64,000 bases of DNA from Cyanobium sp. CH-040 (GCF_024346135.1 NZ_JAGQCJ010000001.1:62001-126000); one strand, 5' to 3'; counted from the stretch's first letter, positions 9,332 to 19,631 are shown. Translations and numbers: made by a program. Notes: generated by a model not told the origin, from the letters alone.

Positions 9332-9374
9332 GCTCGGCGGCTGGCGAGGGAATCCAGTAGCGGCATTCTGCCGT

Positions 9375-9390
9375 GCCATTCCCGAATGGC
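9375..9390 (-). promoter_or_regulatory. Palindrome upstream of DUF433/DUF5615 module
   Basis: GCCATTC (9375-9381) and GAATGGC (9384-9390) form a perfect 7-bp inverted repeat with a 2-bp spacer, between serS and the DUF433 gene and upstream of the latter. A second small dyad, CGGCA-TTC-TGCCG, is at 9361-9373. The position suggests an autoregulatory operator; serS reads leftward into it, so a terminator role is an alternative. Confidence 0.45.
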
Positions 9391-9413
9391 CGTGCTACCG
9401 CCCCGCCCACCCT

Positions 9414-10691
9414 TCAGCCGAGTCGCTCCCCCCCGAAGTAGGGCACCAGCGCGGCGGGGAGCTGCACGGAGCCGTCGGGTTGCTGGCCGTTTTCCAGCAG
9501 GGCGGCCATGGTGCGGCCCACGGCGAGGCCGGAGCCGTTGAGGGTGTGCACGAGCTGGGTGCCCTTGCTGTCGGGGTCCTTGAAGCGGATCGAGGCGCGG
9601 CGGGCCTGGAAGTCGCCGCACACCGAGCAGCTGGAGATCTCGCGGTAGGCGCCGGCGCCGGGGAGCCACACCTCCAGGTCGTAGGTGCGGGCGGCGGAGA
9701 AGCCTAGGTCGCCGGTGCAGAGCTCGATGCGGCGGTAGGGGAGCTCGAGGGTTTCGAGGATGGCTTCGGCGTGGCGGGTGAGCTGCTCGTGGGCGTCGGC
9801 CGACTCCTCGGGGCGGGTGAACCAGTAGAGCTCCACCTTGTTGAACTGGTGCAGGCGGATCAGGCCGCGGGTGTCGCGGCCGTAGGAGCCGGCCTCGCGG
9901 CGGAAGCAGGGGGTGTAGGCGCAGTAGCGCAGGGGCAGCTGCTCGGCGGCGACCACCTCGTCGCGGTGCAGGGACGTGAGCGGCACCTCGGCGGTGGGGG
10001 TGAGCCACAGGTCGTCGTCGGCGCAGCGGAAGCTCTCCTCGGCGAACTTGGGCAGCTGGCCGGAGCCGGTGAGGCTGGCGGTGTTCACCAGCACCGGCGG
10101 CAGCACCTCGGTGTAGCCGCGAGATGTGTGCTGATCCAGCATGAAGCTGATCAGGGCGCGCTCGAGGCGGGCACCGGCGCCGAGCAGGGTGATGAAGCGG
10201 CTCTGGGCGATGCGCACCGACCGTTCGGTTTCCCAGAGGCCGAGACGCTCGCCGATCTGCCAGTGCTCCTGCAGGCCGGCTTCGGTGCGTGGACGGCCCC
10301 AGCGCTTCACCTCCACGTTCTCGGCCTCGCCGGCGCCGTCGGGCACGGCGGTATCGGGCAGGTTGGGGAAGGTGAGCAGCTGCTCGCGCAGCCGGGCCTC
10401 CAGGCCTTTCTCCTCTTCCTCCAGCACCGCCACCTGCTGCTTGATGCGGTTGCCCTGCTCGCGCAGCGCGGCCACCTCAGGGCCAGCCGGCGCGGCTCCG
10501 CCGCGCATGAGCTCGCCCACCTGACGGCCGATCCGGTTGCCTTCGGCCTGGAGCTCGCTGCGGCGCTGTTCGAGATCGCGCTCCTGGCGGGCGATCAGCT
10601 GCAGACCGGTGAGGTCGACCTGCAGACCGCGGCGGGCCAGCTGGCTCACGATCCGCTCAGGGTTGTCGCGCAGCAGGCGCTGATCGAGCAC
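9414..10691 (-). CDS. serS: Seryl-tRNA synthetase
   Basis: A class II aminoacyl-tRNA synthetase of 425 residues that charges tRNA-Ser. The N-terminal coiled-coil arm (about residues 25-105) is visible as alternating charged and hydrophobic residues (ARQERDLEQRRSELQAEGN). Motif 1 is in RGYTEVLPPVLVN, motif 2 in FRREAGSYGRDTRGLIRLHQ, and motif 3 near GLAVGRTMAALLENGQ. GTG at 10691 (MLDQRLLRDNPERIV) gives the family N-terminus; the frame open upstream is GC-rich noncoding sequence. A tRNA-Ser gene occurs at 51.55 kb. Confidence 0.96.
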   Translation of the reverse strand: MLDQRLLRDNPERIVSQLARRGLQVDLTGLQLIARQERDLEQRRSELQAEGNRIGRQVGELMRGGAAPAGPEVAALREQGNRIKQQVAVLEEEEKGLEARLREQLLTFPNLPDTAVPDGAGEAENVEVKRWGRPRTEAGLQEHWQIGERLGLWETERSVRIAQSRFITLLGAGARLERALISFMLDQHTSRGYTEVLPPVLVNTASLTGSGQLPKFAEESFRCADDDLWLTPTAEVPLTSLHRDEVVAAEQLPLRYCAYTPCFRREAGSYGRDTRGLIRLHQFNKVELYWFTRPEESADAHEQLTRHAEAILETLELPYRRIELCTGDLGFSAARTYDLEVWLPGAGAYREISSCSVCGDFQARRASIRFKDPDSKGTQLVHTLNGSGLAVGRTMAALLENGQQPDGSVQLPAALVPYFGGERLG

Positions 10692-10834
10692 GGGGGGCGG
10701 AAACGGCGGTACGCAGCGTAGGAGCCGGGCCCTGCGGTGGCCTGGCTGAAAGGTTGGTGATGAACCGTTGCCCCCCGTGCGCCAACGGCCCCGCGGGGGT
10801 AGCTTGAAACCAGGAGTGGACGACCTGATACGCC

Positions 10835-12850
10835 ATGGACCAACCACGCAACGGCCGGGGCGCCCTGAACCTGCTGCTGAGGCTGTCGATGCTGCGGGCC
10901 CGCCAGCGGGGCGGCGGCAGCCTGGCGGAACGGGGCTACTCACTGGCGGTGGCCCTGATCGCCGCCTTCGTGCTGCTGCTGGGGGTGGCGGCGCTGGCGT
11001 CACGGGGCCAGCTGGGCTTCATCGGCCAGGCGTTTCAGGTGCAGAACCGCCAGGCTCGGGATGTCGCGGAAGCGGCGATCGCGGAGTTCGCCACCACGAT
11101 GAATAGAGAAGAAAATCGATATCTTCTCATTGCTGGAAATACCGCTAATTGGGGAACTGGCACAACCGCCGCCCAGCTTGACAATCGCAATGTTTGCACA
11201 GTCTACGATCTTGCTGGTCAGCTAATTGGCAGTAAACGAGACGCTGTCCCGTTGGACTACAGCTCTCCTATACAGGCTGACATCGATCGCTTCAGGCCGA
11301 ACAATGGTGATCAACCGCTGGACCGGAGCAATTCAGACGATAATAGAACATTTGTCGTTGAAAGCGTCCAATTCTTACGAGAGACTAGAGCTCAATTCAC
11401 AGCAGGTACTCCAGGAGACACCAATCCGGCATCTGACTGGGTCTACAGGCAAGAACAACTTAAAGCCGGAAATGATCGCTCATTGATCAGGATTACAGTT
11501 GTTGGCACGGTCACTCAAAATAATCGGACAAGCACGGCTCGAGTTGCGCGTGAGTTTGAAATTACTCCGAAGTGTTGTAAACGCTCGTTTGGTGGCCAAG
11601 CTGCTACGAACTGGGGAAGAGATCGCACTCCCTGTTCTCTCGAGGCGTTTGATGGAGGTCGCGGATTCATTATTGGTCTAAACGGGGGTGGTATTAACCC
11701 GGGGACAGGGGGAGGTGGCTTTGACATTCGAGACGAGCGAGGGTTGATTACCCAAGCTCTATGTTTTGGAGGTACTGGTGGAAGTGCAGGCGACCTGAGT
11801 GGTTCCGTGAATACAACTCCATGTACTAGCGAGTCATTGAGATTAGGGCGAGTTGCCGGAGGAGGAACAGGCGTTCAATTTGTAGGTGAAGAGTTTAATA
11901 TCACTTTTCCTCGATATGCAAAGTCAATTCCAGACGACTATTTGGCGACTCAAAATTTCATCGATCCACTGGCCACCCCGCTCGTGGCTAAGGAGATCAA
12001 TCAAGCCAGTCTTTCGCCAGCCATTGGCTGGGTTGACCTTTCCATAGGTGGAGATCGCTATATTTACTTTGATACGACTCTTAGGCAGCTTAGAATGTGC
12101 GACTCTAATGGCACAAGCAATTGTGGGCCATTGGCTGTTGATGGAAACGGAAGAGATGTTTGCTATGAGAGACTAGATATTCCGACTCCAACTACATCTC
12201 CTCGTCGGCCTTATGCTGAGGTCAATTGCAGGCTGCAAAGCTTTAACCTAGGCGGCAACGATGTAATAATAGATACATCCAATGCAAGGATTAATTTTTT
12301 CTTTGATAATCCAGGATTTACCGGGACATACATGAATGTGACTGGAAACTCAGACTTTAGGAGGGTGCATTGCTCATGGGGTAGTACCCCCGCCTTCCCC
12401 TGCACCTACGAAGTGCCCTGGGTTGATGCCTCTCAAGGCCGTGATTTTCAGGCGCTGTGTGATAGCACTGGAGCTTCCCCCTGCGGATTAGTTGACTCCT
12501 CTGGAACTCCGAACAAGTTGGACTATTACGACATATCAGAACTGCTCAACATTTATGCTAATGGCAGCGGAACCTTTGACCTGAGAGGACAGAGTGCAAT
12601 TGTCGGATTTAATCTGTATGCTCCCAGGGCAAGCATCATCTTAAGAGGAGGTGGTAATGCCGAGCCTAACTTCATGGGGCGCCTTTGGGTAAACAGTTTG
12701 ACATTCAGTGGTGGAGGGAACAGCCTTGCGATTCGCATTCCCGCCTCAGCGCCATCTTTCTTGCCTCCTGGTAGCACTATATTCAACACGATTGACTATT
12801 ATGACTTTGTCGCCAGAAGCTTTACTCAAGCGTCTGGATTTGGTCTGTAG
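10835..12850 (+). CDS. PilX-like pilus assembly protein, mosaic composition
   Basis: A 671-residue protein opening a four-gene pseudopilin operon. After a basic leader, LAERG|YSLAVALIAAFVLLLG resembles a processed type IV pilin-like helix. The C-terminal part (about residues 570-640) has Gly-rich beta repeats (GQSAIVGFNLYAPRASIIL, then GNAEPNFMGRLWVNSL) like those in cyanobacterial PilX/secreted pilus proteins. The middle is Cys-containing and unassigned. About 88 codons (10835 to about 11098) have the high GC of the chromosome; the rest is abruptly AT-richer with different codon use. The frame is intact across this junction. A role as a minor pilus or DNA-uptake component is inferred. Confidence 0.75.
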   Translation: MDQPRNGRGALNLLLRLSMLRARQRGGGSLAERGYSLAVALIAAFVLLLGVAALASRGQLGFIGQAFQVQNRQARDVAEAAIAEFATTMNREENRYLLIAGNTANWGTGTTAAQLDNRNVCTVYDLAGQLIGSKRDAVPLDYSSPIQADIDRFRPNNGDQPLDRSNSDDNRTFVVESVQFLRETRAQFTAGTPGDTNPASDWVYRQEQLKAGNDRSLIRITVVGTVTQNNRTSTARVAREFEITPKCCKRSFGGQAATNWGRDRTPCSLEAFDGGRGFIIGLNGGGINPGTGGGGFDIRDERGLITQALCFGGTGGSAGDLSGSVNTTPCTSESLRLGRVAGGGTGVQFVGEEFNITFPRYAKSIPDDYLATQNFIDPLATPLVAKEINQASLSPAIGWVDLSIGGDRYIYFDTTLRQLRMCDSNGTSNCGPLAVDGNGRDVCYERLDIPTPTTSPRRPYAEVNCRLQSFNLGGNDVIIDTSNARINFFFDNPGFTGTYMNVTGNSDFRRVHCSWGSTPAFPCTYEVPWVDASQGRDFQALCDSTGASPCGLVDSSGTPNKLDYYDISELLNIYANGSGTFDLRGQSAIVGFNLYAPRASIILRGGGNAEPNFMGRLWVNSLTFSGGGNSLAIRIPASAPSFLPPGSTIFNTIDYYDFVARSFTQASGFGL

Positions 12851-12862
12851 GTTGCCATCCAT

Positions 12863-13495
12863 ATGAAGCTCATGGCCATCGCCAACATCTCCTTTTCTCA
12901 GGCCCCAGAGCGCTTGCTAAGAGGCAAAAAGAATGCAGGATTTACCCTGGTAGAGGTATTGGCTTCTGCGGTTATTCTCCTCGTTGCTACTGTTGGTGCA
13001 ATTGTTGCTTTCAATCTTATTACACAATCAGTTCGGGGAACCGGATCGCGAGCTGATCAGAGCAGAAGGATTGATGAGCAGATTGCGGAAATAAATAGAC
13101 TCTCTGAAATATACACTTCTTGCGGTACTCCTGAAGGCGCCGTTCCGAGCAACCTGCCGACACTACCTTGCGCGGGAAGTACAACTGACGTTCAAGTGGG
13201 AAATTCTTTTTATTATTTTCCTGACCCGGCTAACACCTCATTTGTTGCTCGTTTTTTCTCGGCATGCAGATCCTCTGCAGAAAGCGGACACATTACGGCC
13301 GGGTTTGTTTCTGCTATTGATGGGATTCCTCCTGGTGCCGATACCCTTGATGGTGGTGTCTCTCGCCGTGCCGCAGAGCGAGTTAATCCATCTGATGCTT
13401 CTAATCATCTTGTTGAGGTGATATGGGAAGATGAGCTAGAGAGGCCTTTGAGAACTGTGCGTATTGCTCCCATTGTTTCCTCATGGTGTCCTTAA
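12863..13495 (+). CDS. PilV-like prepilin / pseudopilin
   Basis: A 210-residue protein with a type IV prepilin signature: a basic leader ending RGKKNAG, then FTLVEVLASAVILLVATVGA, with the conserved Glu at +5 and a hydrophobic stem helix. Prepilin peptidase should cleave between Gly and Phe. The remaining globular domain is not recognised and contains several Cys residues. It is second in the cluster, 12 bp after the PilX-like gene. Composition is low GC throughout. By order and N-terminus it corresponds to the gene at 22876 in the second cluster. Confidence 0.78.
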   Translation: MKLMAIANISFSQAPERLLRGKKNAGFTLVEVLASAVILLVATVGAIVAFNLITQSVRGTGSRADQSRRIDEQIAEINRLSEIYTSCGTPEGAVPSNLPTLPCAGSTTDVQVGNSFYYFPDPANTSFVARFFSACRSSAESGHITAGFVSAIDGIPPGADTLDGGVSRRAAERVNPSDASNHLVEVIWEDELERPLRTVRIAPIVSSWCP

Positions 13496-13496
13496 G

Positions 13497-14078
13497 ATGA
13501 AACGCCTGCGAAACCTTTCTCTGTTTTCTCGACTTCCGCAATACCCTGGGTTCACTTTGCCCGAGTTGCTGGTGATCGTTGTAATCATAGGTGTTATCGC
13601 CGCCGTTGGTATTAGTGGATTCTTTTTCCTGGTTCGCCGTGCGCGAGTTCAGTCTGTAGCCCTTGAAGTGGCTGGATGGCTTGAGCAGGTTCGCAACGCT
13701 GCTGCGGATGAAGTGACGGCTAATCGAGTGGCAGGGGGTTGCAGGGTAGCATTTGACAATGGAGATCGCTTTGCGGGTGGCCAGATTGCAACAGTTGATC
13801 AGGACTGCACATTTCCAGAAGCAATCTTACGGGTTCCACTCAGCGTACAGCAGGACTTCGTTAACCTTGAACCTGTAGGAAGCCCTGTCACGTTTACCCC
13901 TCGCGGCCTTTGGGTTGACAGTGCAAATGTTCCAGGCACTAATTTTCAGTTGACTATAAGCCTCAACGGCGATCTCCCAGTTCGCTGCATTAGGTTGTCT
14001 CCTGCTTTGGGGGCAGTTGAAATAGGAAGGCCTCCCAACTCTGCTTCTGATACATGCACTATTTGGCAGGGTCTATGA
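13497..14078 (+). CDS. GspH/FimT-type pseudopilin
   Basis: A 193-residue prepilin-like protein. The leader MKRLRNLSLFSRLPQYPG is followed by FTLPELLVIVVIIGVIAAVG, with Glu at +5 and a long hydrophobic helix. The next segment, RARVQSVALEVAGWLEQVR, is typical of the GspH/FimT family (minor pseudopilins of type II secretion or DNA-uptake pili). ATG at 13497 is chosen because it follows the previous stop by 1 bp; upstream in-frame starts overlap the previous gene. The C-terminus ends with a CTIW segment. Confidence 0.8.
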   Translation: MKRLRNLSLFSRLPQYPGFTLPELLVIVVIIGVIAAVGISGFFFLVRRARVQSVALEVAGWLEQVRNAAADEVTANRVAGGCRVAFDNGDRFAGGQIATVDQDCTFPEAILRVPLSVQQDFVNLEPVGSPVTFTPRGLWVDSANVPGTNFQLTISLNGDLPVRCIRLSPALGAVEIGRPPNSASDTCTIWQGL

Positions 14079-14758
14079 AACTAATTCTTCGACTGATCGC
14101 CCGGTCTAATCGCCCTCGGTTGCGACCTGCCGATGCTTTCACTCTTCCTGAGTTGTTGGTGGCTAGTCTGATTGCTGCGCTTATTGCGGTGATTACGGCG
14201 CAAGTGATGATCAGTCAGCTGAGGGAGGAGGGAAGGTTAGAAGCTGCTCAGCGCAACCGTGAAGATTTCAGCAGGCTTAACTACCTGTTGCAGATTGAGG
14301 CTTCTGAGGCAGAGCAAATTGAAGTTGGAGCATCCCCTCCGGGCTGCACAATTCCAGGGGGCTTTACATTATGGATTCCTAGGCCAGATGATGTATACGG
14401 GCCCTCAATTAACAGGTCTGGAGTCCAGTATGTTAACTCGTCTGGAGGCATTGTGCGATGCGGTCCACGTGTATTCCGCAATGGAACCTTGGACCATCCT
14501 CCTCTCCTTGTTGGTAGTGACGGCTCGGTTTCCGTCGGGGCAGATGGAGTCGTTTCGGGTTTGGTTGTTCCAAACGCATCAATCACGGTTCTGAATCCGC
14601 CTCTGCAACCAGCAAAGCAAATATCTTACCAAGTGGATTTTGTTAATGGAAATCTAGGCATTGCGGGCGCTTTGGAGCCGGTCACCCTTCATGCGAAGAG
14701 CATTTTCGTCTGCAATCCTTCCATCGGATCCGGGGGGGGAATCGGTGATTGCCAGTAG
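14075..14758 (+). CDS. PilW-like prepilin / pseudopilin
   Basis: A 227-residue protein starting with an ATGA overlap on the previous gene. The leader MKLILRLIARSNRPRLRPADA precedes FTLPELLVASLIAALIAVIT; cleavage would be after Ala rather than the usual Gly. The stem continues QVMISQLREEGRLEAAQRNR, and a PilW-like C-terminal domain follows (FVNGNLGIAGALEPVTLHAK). It is last in the low-GC operon and corresponds to the gene at 23780 in the second cluster. A short C-rich tract and a T-run lie just after the stop. Confidence 0.77.
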   Translation: MKLILRLIARSNRPRLRPADAFTLPELLVASLIAALIAVITAQVMISQLREEGRLEAAQRNREDFSRLNYLLQIEASEAEQIEVGASPPGCTIPGGFTLWIPRPDDVYGPSINRSGVQYVNSSGGIVRCGPRVFRNGTLDHPPLLVGSDGSVSVGADGVVSGLVVPNASITVLNPPLQPAKQISYQVDFVNGNLGIAGALEPVTLHAKSIFVCNPSIGSGGGIGDCQ

Positions 14759-14797
14759 TCGGCTTGCGCCCCCGCCCCCCCCTCCATTTTTTGGCAC

Positions 14798-15058
14798 TTA
14801 GAGCACCTGCACCACCTCGTCAATCTCGGGAATCGCCTCGCGCAGTTTGCGCTCGATGCCCATCTTGAGCGTCATCGTGCTGCTGGGGCAGCTGCCGCAG
14901 GCGCCCTGTAGTCGCACCTTCACGATCGGCCCCTCGATCTCCACCACTTCCACATTCCCGCCATCGGCCATCAGGTAAGGGCGCAGTTCATCCAGCGTGC
15001 GCTCCACGTTCTCGATCGTGAGTGCGCGCGGGTCGGTGGTGGCGGCTTCGGTGCTCAT
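14798..15058 (-). CDS. NifU-like C-terminal domain Fe-S scaffold protein
   Basis: An 86-residue protein consisting of the NifU C-terminal (Nfu/CnfU) domain: [20 protein letters not shown] followed by [20 protein letters not shown], where CGSC is the CxxC that assembles a [4Fe-4S] or [2Fe-2S] cluster between two subunits. In cyanobacteria and chloroplasts such short proteins deliver clusters to photosystem I and ferredoxins. The length matches the stand-alone family. It reads leftward, converging on the pseudopilin operon. Confidence 0.92.
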   Translation of the reverse strand: MSTEAATTDPRALTIENVERTLDELRPYLMADGGNVEVVEIEGPIVKVRLQGACGSCPSSTMTLKMGIERKLREAIPEIDEVVQVL

Positions 15059-15112
15059 GGCTCGTGTTGCGGCAGCTGAGCCTGATCATAGGAACCGCGC
15101 CCCGTGGCTGGC

Positions 15113-15706
15113 TCAGCTCTCGTACATCAGGAAGAAGCTGTCCGGCGGGTCCGGCCGCCCCTTGCTTCGCCAGCGCGCCACCAGCGAACGCACCTCCTGC
15201 TCGTACTCCCTCCAGCGCTTGTGGCGATAGCTCACGTACCACAGCCCCGGCAGCACACACAGGCACAGCAGTCCCACTGCGATCAGCTGGTGCTCCAGCC
15301 GCGAGCCTGCATCCGGAAACGGTTCGGCGCTGCCGATCGCCCAGGCCAGCGCCCGCGGTCCCTCGTCCAGCAGCCGCAGCTGGTTCACCGAGAAGCCCCG
15401 CACCGTGCGCGCCACCGCCGGCAGCTTCGCCAGCGGCCCCTTCAGCACCCGCCGGGCGATGCGCACCCGTTGCTTAAGCCGCCGCCGAGCCTCCTCCAGC
15501 GGCACACGGGCCAGCACCTTGCCGTCGCCGTCCACCAGCGTGTAGCTGGCGGTGGTCATCCGCGATGCCGTCTGGTCCGGCGTCTGCCCCTCCTTCAACG
15601 CCCCCTTCCTCCGCGCCACATCGATCGCCGCGCGATAGAGCAGCCGCTGACCTTCCTCCCGGCTGAGCAGGCGGTGGTCGACTGGGTGCTCAAGTGGCTG
15701 GTCCAT
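15113..15706 (-). CDS. Hypothetical membrane protein
   Basis: A 197-residue protein starting MDQPLEHPVDHRLLSREEGQ at ATG 15706. It has an amphipathic basic middle (EEARRRLKQRVRIARRVLKG), a single strong transmembrane segment at about residues 140-160 (LIAVGLLCLCVLPGLWYV) and a charged C-terminus (HKRWREYEQEVRSLVARWR). I do not recognise a named family. Its frame stays open far upstream as an antisense of lepA, but the coding character (Met, then a normal amino-acid mixture) begins here. Confidence 0.6.
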   Translation of the reverse strand: MDQPLEHPVDHRLLSREEGQRLLYRAAIDVARRKGALKEGQTPDQTASRMTTASYTLVDGDGKVLARVPLEEARRRLKQRVRIARRVLKGPLAKLPAVARTVRGFSVNQLRLLDEGPRALAWAIGSAEPFPDAGSRLEHQLIAVGLLCLCVLPGLWYVSYRHKRWREYEQEVRSLVARWRSKGRPDPPDSFFLMYES

Positions 15707-15844
15707 GCCGGGATCGCTCCGCAGCCGGTTGTTCAACCCTACGCAGCGCCTCAGGTTTTGGGCTAACACATCCTTAGGATCATCTGAGCCTCCGCCTCTG
15801 GTCTCCCCGCGCGGAAGCGGCATCCACCGCCCGATCCCGAGCGC

Positions 15845-17653
<1,809 letters not shown>

Positions 17654-17655
17654 CC

Positions 17656-18003
17656 ATGGTGGTGCTGCGCTGGCCGAGCTCCGAGGCGGTGCTTGAGCAG
17701 GCCCGCATCTGGGCCCAGCGGCAGGCCGAGGCCAATCCGGATCTGGAGGCGGTGGGCGTGTTCGGCTCCTACGGCCGCGGCGATGCCGGCGTGGGCAGCG
17801 ACCTCGACCTGCTGCTGATCCTCAGCCAGTGCGACCTGCCGGTGTGGGAGCGTCTGCGCCGCTGGGATACCAGCCCCCTGCCCCTGGCCACCGACCTGCT
17901 CGTGTACAGCCGCGCCGAGTGGGACACCCTGCCCCAGTGGAACCCGAAGCTGGCCGACGTGCTCGGGCGGGATTTGCGCTGGCTCCATGCGCGGAACCAA
18001 TGA
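17656..18003 (+). CDS. Nucleotidyltransferase-fold protein (MNT-like), no partner seen
   Basis: A 115-residue polymerase-beta-type nucleotidyltransferase. The motif GVFGSYGRGDAGVGSDLDLL contains the GS-x10-DxD catalytic arrangement, and a later Asp is in PLATDLLVYS. Such minimal nucleotidyltransferases are often antitoxins (MNT) that AMPylate a HEPN toxin, but no HEPN gene adjoins it; the next gene is a Uma2 nuclease. It starts 2 bp after lepA stops, suggesting co-expression. Either an orphan MNT or an unrelated enzyme. Confidence 0.72.
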   Translation: MVVLRWPSSEAVLEQARIWAQRQAEANPDLEAVGVFGSYGRGDAGVGSDLDLLLILSQCDLPVWERLRRWDTSPLPLATDLLVYSRAEWDTLPQWNPKLADVLGRDLRWLHARNQ

Positions 18004-18094
18004 GGCTCTGAGCTGACACGCCTGCTCTCACGCTATCGCCGCCTTGTTGGGCAAAACCCACACCTCTAGCCTGAAGAAGACTGGGGGAAGGTCC

Positions 18095-18721
18095 ATGACG
18101 CTGGCACCGCCAAGCTCAGCACCAGGCGTGCAGCCCCTCCAGCTGCCGTGGGACCTGCGGCTCAACGCCGATCAGTTCGAGAGGGTGTGCCAGGCCAATC
18201 CCGATGCTGTGCTGGAACTGTCGGCCGATGGCCAGCTGATCGCCATGACGCCCACCGGCAGTGAAACCGGCGCTCGCAACAGCGAGTTGCTGTTTCAGCT
18301 CACCACCTTTGCCAAGTCATCGGGTTGCTCGAGGGTGTTCGACAGTTCCGCCGGCTTCCGCCTCCCTGACGGCTCTGTGCTCAGCCCCGATGCCTCCCTG
18401 GTCCGGCTGGAGCGCTGGCAGGCCCTCAGCCCTGGGCAGCGCCAAGGGTTTGCGCCCCTCTGCCCGGATCTGGTGGTGGAACTGGCCAGCCCGAGCGACG
18501 ACGGTCCCCGTGGCCTCACCGCCCTGCGCCGCAAGATGGACGCCTACCTGGCCAATGGCGCCCAGCTGGGCTGGTTGTTGCTGCCCGAGGAGCGGGCGGT
18601 GGAGATCTGGCGGGCCGGTGCCGCCGCCAACCCGGAGCGGCTCGACAACGCCAAAACGCTCGACGGAGGTGAGCTGTTCAGCGGCCTCGTGCTGGATCTC
18701 GGCCCGATCTGGGACGTGTGA
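18095..18721 (+). CDS. Uma2 family putative endonuclease (DUF820)
   Basis: A 208-residue PD-(D/E)XK-like protein of the Uma2 family, which is greatly expanded in cyanobacteria. Family landmarks are LELSADGQLIAMTPTGSETG, the PDASLVRLERW strand with its Asp, PDLVVELASPSDD, and KMDAYLANGAQLGWLLLPEE. ATG at 18095 (MTLAPPSS) is preferred to an upstream in-frame start at 18044. The biological role of the family is not established; transposon association and DNA repair have been suggested. It stands between the lone nucleotidyltransferase and a TA module. Confidence 0.83.
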   Translation: MTLAPPSSAPGVQPLQLPWDLRLNADQFERVCQANPDAVLELSADGQLIAMTPTGSETGARNSELLFQLTTFAKSSGCSRVFDSSAGFRLPDGSVLSPDASLVRLERWQALSPGQRQGFAPLCPDLVVELASPSDDGPRGLTALRRKMDAYLANGAQLGWLLLPEERAVEIWRAGAAANPERLDNAKTLDGGELFSGLVLDLGPIWDV

Positions 18722-18767
18722 GCGGGGGCCGTTCCCGGGCCCAGCCGTGGGCTCAGGCCGTCGGGAA

Positions 18768-18789
18768 TGACTAAACTAGGGCTTAGTCA
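18768..18789 (+). promoter_or_regulatory. Inverted repeat upstream of Phd/PIN module
   Basis: TGACTAA (18768-18774) and TTAGTCA (18783-18789) form a perfect 7-bp dyad with 8 bp between the arms. It overlaps the first possible ATG of the antitoxin frame (18767), which suggests that the real start is GTG 18803 and that this dyad is operator/promoter sequence. Binding by the antitoxin is inferred. Confidence 0.5.
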
Positions 18790-18802
18790 ATCGAGAAGGA
18801 TC

Positions 18803-19048
18803 GTGGAGGACGCAAAGGCGAAGCTCGTGAATGTGCACCAGGCCAAGACAACCCTGTCTCAGCTGCTGCAGGACGTGGAGCATGGCGAGGAGGTGGTGAT
18901 CGCCCGTGCCGGCACCCCCATCGCGCGTCTGGTGGCGTGGAGTCCTCCACCGCGCACGGTCGCAGCCCCTGGTGCGATGCGCGGCCAGATCGACACAGCC
19001 GATGATTTCGACGAGCCGCTGGATGCGCTCTTTGATGCCCTGCAATGA
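18803..19048 (+). CDS. Phd/YefM-family antitoxin
   Basis: An antitoxin of about 81 residues. The N-terminal fold is KLVNVHQAKTTLSQLLQDVE, then HGEEVVIARAGTPIARLV, which is the Phd/YefM DNA-binding domain. The C-terminal tail (TADDFDEPLDALFDALQ) is the acidic helix that typically wraps the toxin. GTG 18803 is chosen because the earlier ATG 18767 lies inside a perfect dyad; GTG 18827 is another option. The stop overlaps the toxin ATG (ATGA), so translation is coupled. Confidence 0.85.
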   Translation: MEDAKAKLVNVHQAKTTLSQLLQDVEHGEEVVIARAGTPIARLVAWSPPPRTVAAPGAMRGQIDTADDFDEPLDALFDALQ

Positions 19049-19440
19049 CACGGCTGCTGCTCGATACCCATCTGCTGATCTGGTGGCTCGCAGGCGATCC
19101 CCGGCTCCCCGATCCGGTGGTGCAGCGGGTGCAGGATCCGGACGCCGAGGTGTATGTGAGCCAGGCCTCCCTTTGGGAGATGGCGATCAAGTGTTCGCTG
19201 GGGCGTTTACGGGTGGATCTGCCGGAGCTGGAGCGAACGCTGCCGAGTCTGGGATTCCGTTGGCTGCCGATCCGCAATTCGCATCTTCTGGCGATTGCCG
19301 AGCTCGAGAACGATGGCCAGCATCGTGATCCATTCGATCGCCTGCTGGTGTGCCAGAGCCGTGTGGAACCGATGCTGCTGCTGAGTGTGGACAAGCAACT
19401 CAGGCGCTATGGCGCCACCGTCCAGGTGCTCTCGCGATAG
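19045..19440 (+). CDS. PIN-domain toxin (VapC family)
   Basis: A 131-residue PIN ribonuclease. The first acidic site is in RLLLDTHLLIWWLAGD, the central Glu in SQASLWEMAIKCSLG, the third acidic site in HRDPFDRLLVCQSR, and the last in LLSVDKQLRRYG. This matches the Phd-associated VapC subgroup. Start by ATGA overlap with its antitoxin. VapC toxins cleave tRNAs or rRNA; the target here is unknown. All metal-binding residues appear intact. Confidence 0.9.
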   Translation: MTRLLLDTHLLIWWLAGDPRLPDPVVQRVQDPDAEVYVSQASLWEMAIKCSLGRLRVDLPELERTLPSLGFRWLPIRNSHLLAIAELENDGQHRDPFDRLLVCQSRVEPMLLLSVDKQLRRYGATVQVLSR

Positions 19441-19631
19441 CAGCGCGGCGGCACCTCCAGCTGCAGTTCACTGCCGCCCAGCCGTGCCAGCCGCCGGGCG
19501 CTTTCGCGGGCCACTAGGGCCTGAAGGGCCTCCCGCAGCAGGCGGGAGCGTTCCGGGATCCCGCTCAACTGCTCGGCCGGCCAGAGGGAGCATCGACTCT
19601 GGCTGGCATGCCCGATGTATGTTGCATACAT
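19407..19631 (-). pseudogene. Remnant of a VapB-type antitoxin
   Basis: On the minus strand, a frame contains LSGIPERSRLLREALQALVA then RESARRLARLGGSE, which is the characteristic C-terminal half of a common cyanobacterial VapB antitoxin (S-R-LLREAL-x-ALxARESARRLARLGGS). The expected N-terminal DNA-binding strand (MRTTLxIDD-like) is missing and replaced by unrelated residues. It overlaps the end of the PIN gene on the other strand, and no cognate toxin adjoins it. It is read as a decayed antitoxin; a short functional protein cannot be excluded. Confidence 0.5.

Larger units (their letters stand above)
11098..14758 (+). other. Low-GC segment within the pseudopilin operon
   Basis: Base composition drops sharply just after 11098, inside the PilX-like gene, and returns to chromosomal GC after the last pseudopilin stop at 14758. 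Codons ending in A or T become common (for example the run around 11100-11135). No integrase, tRNA or terminal repeat is visible. The pattern suggests replacement of most of the operon by homologous recombination, or locally relaxed composition in fast-evolving surface genes. Confidence 0.6.
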
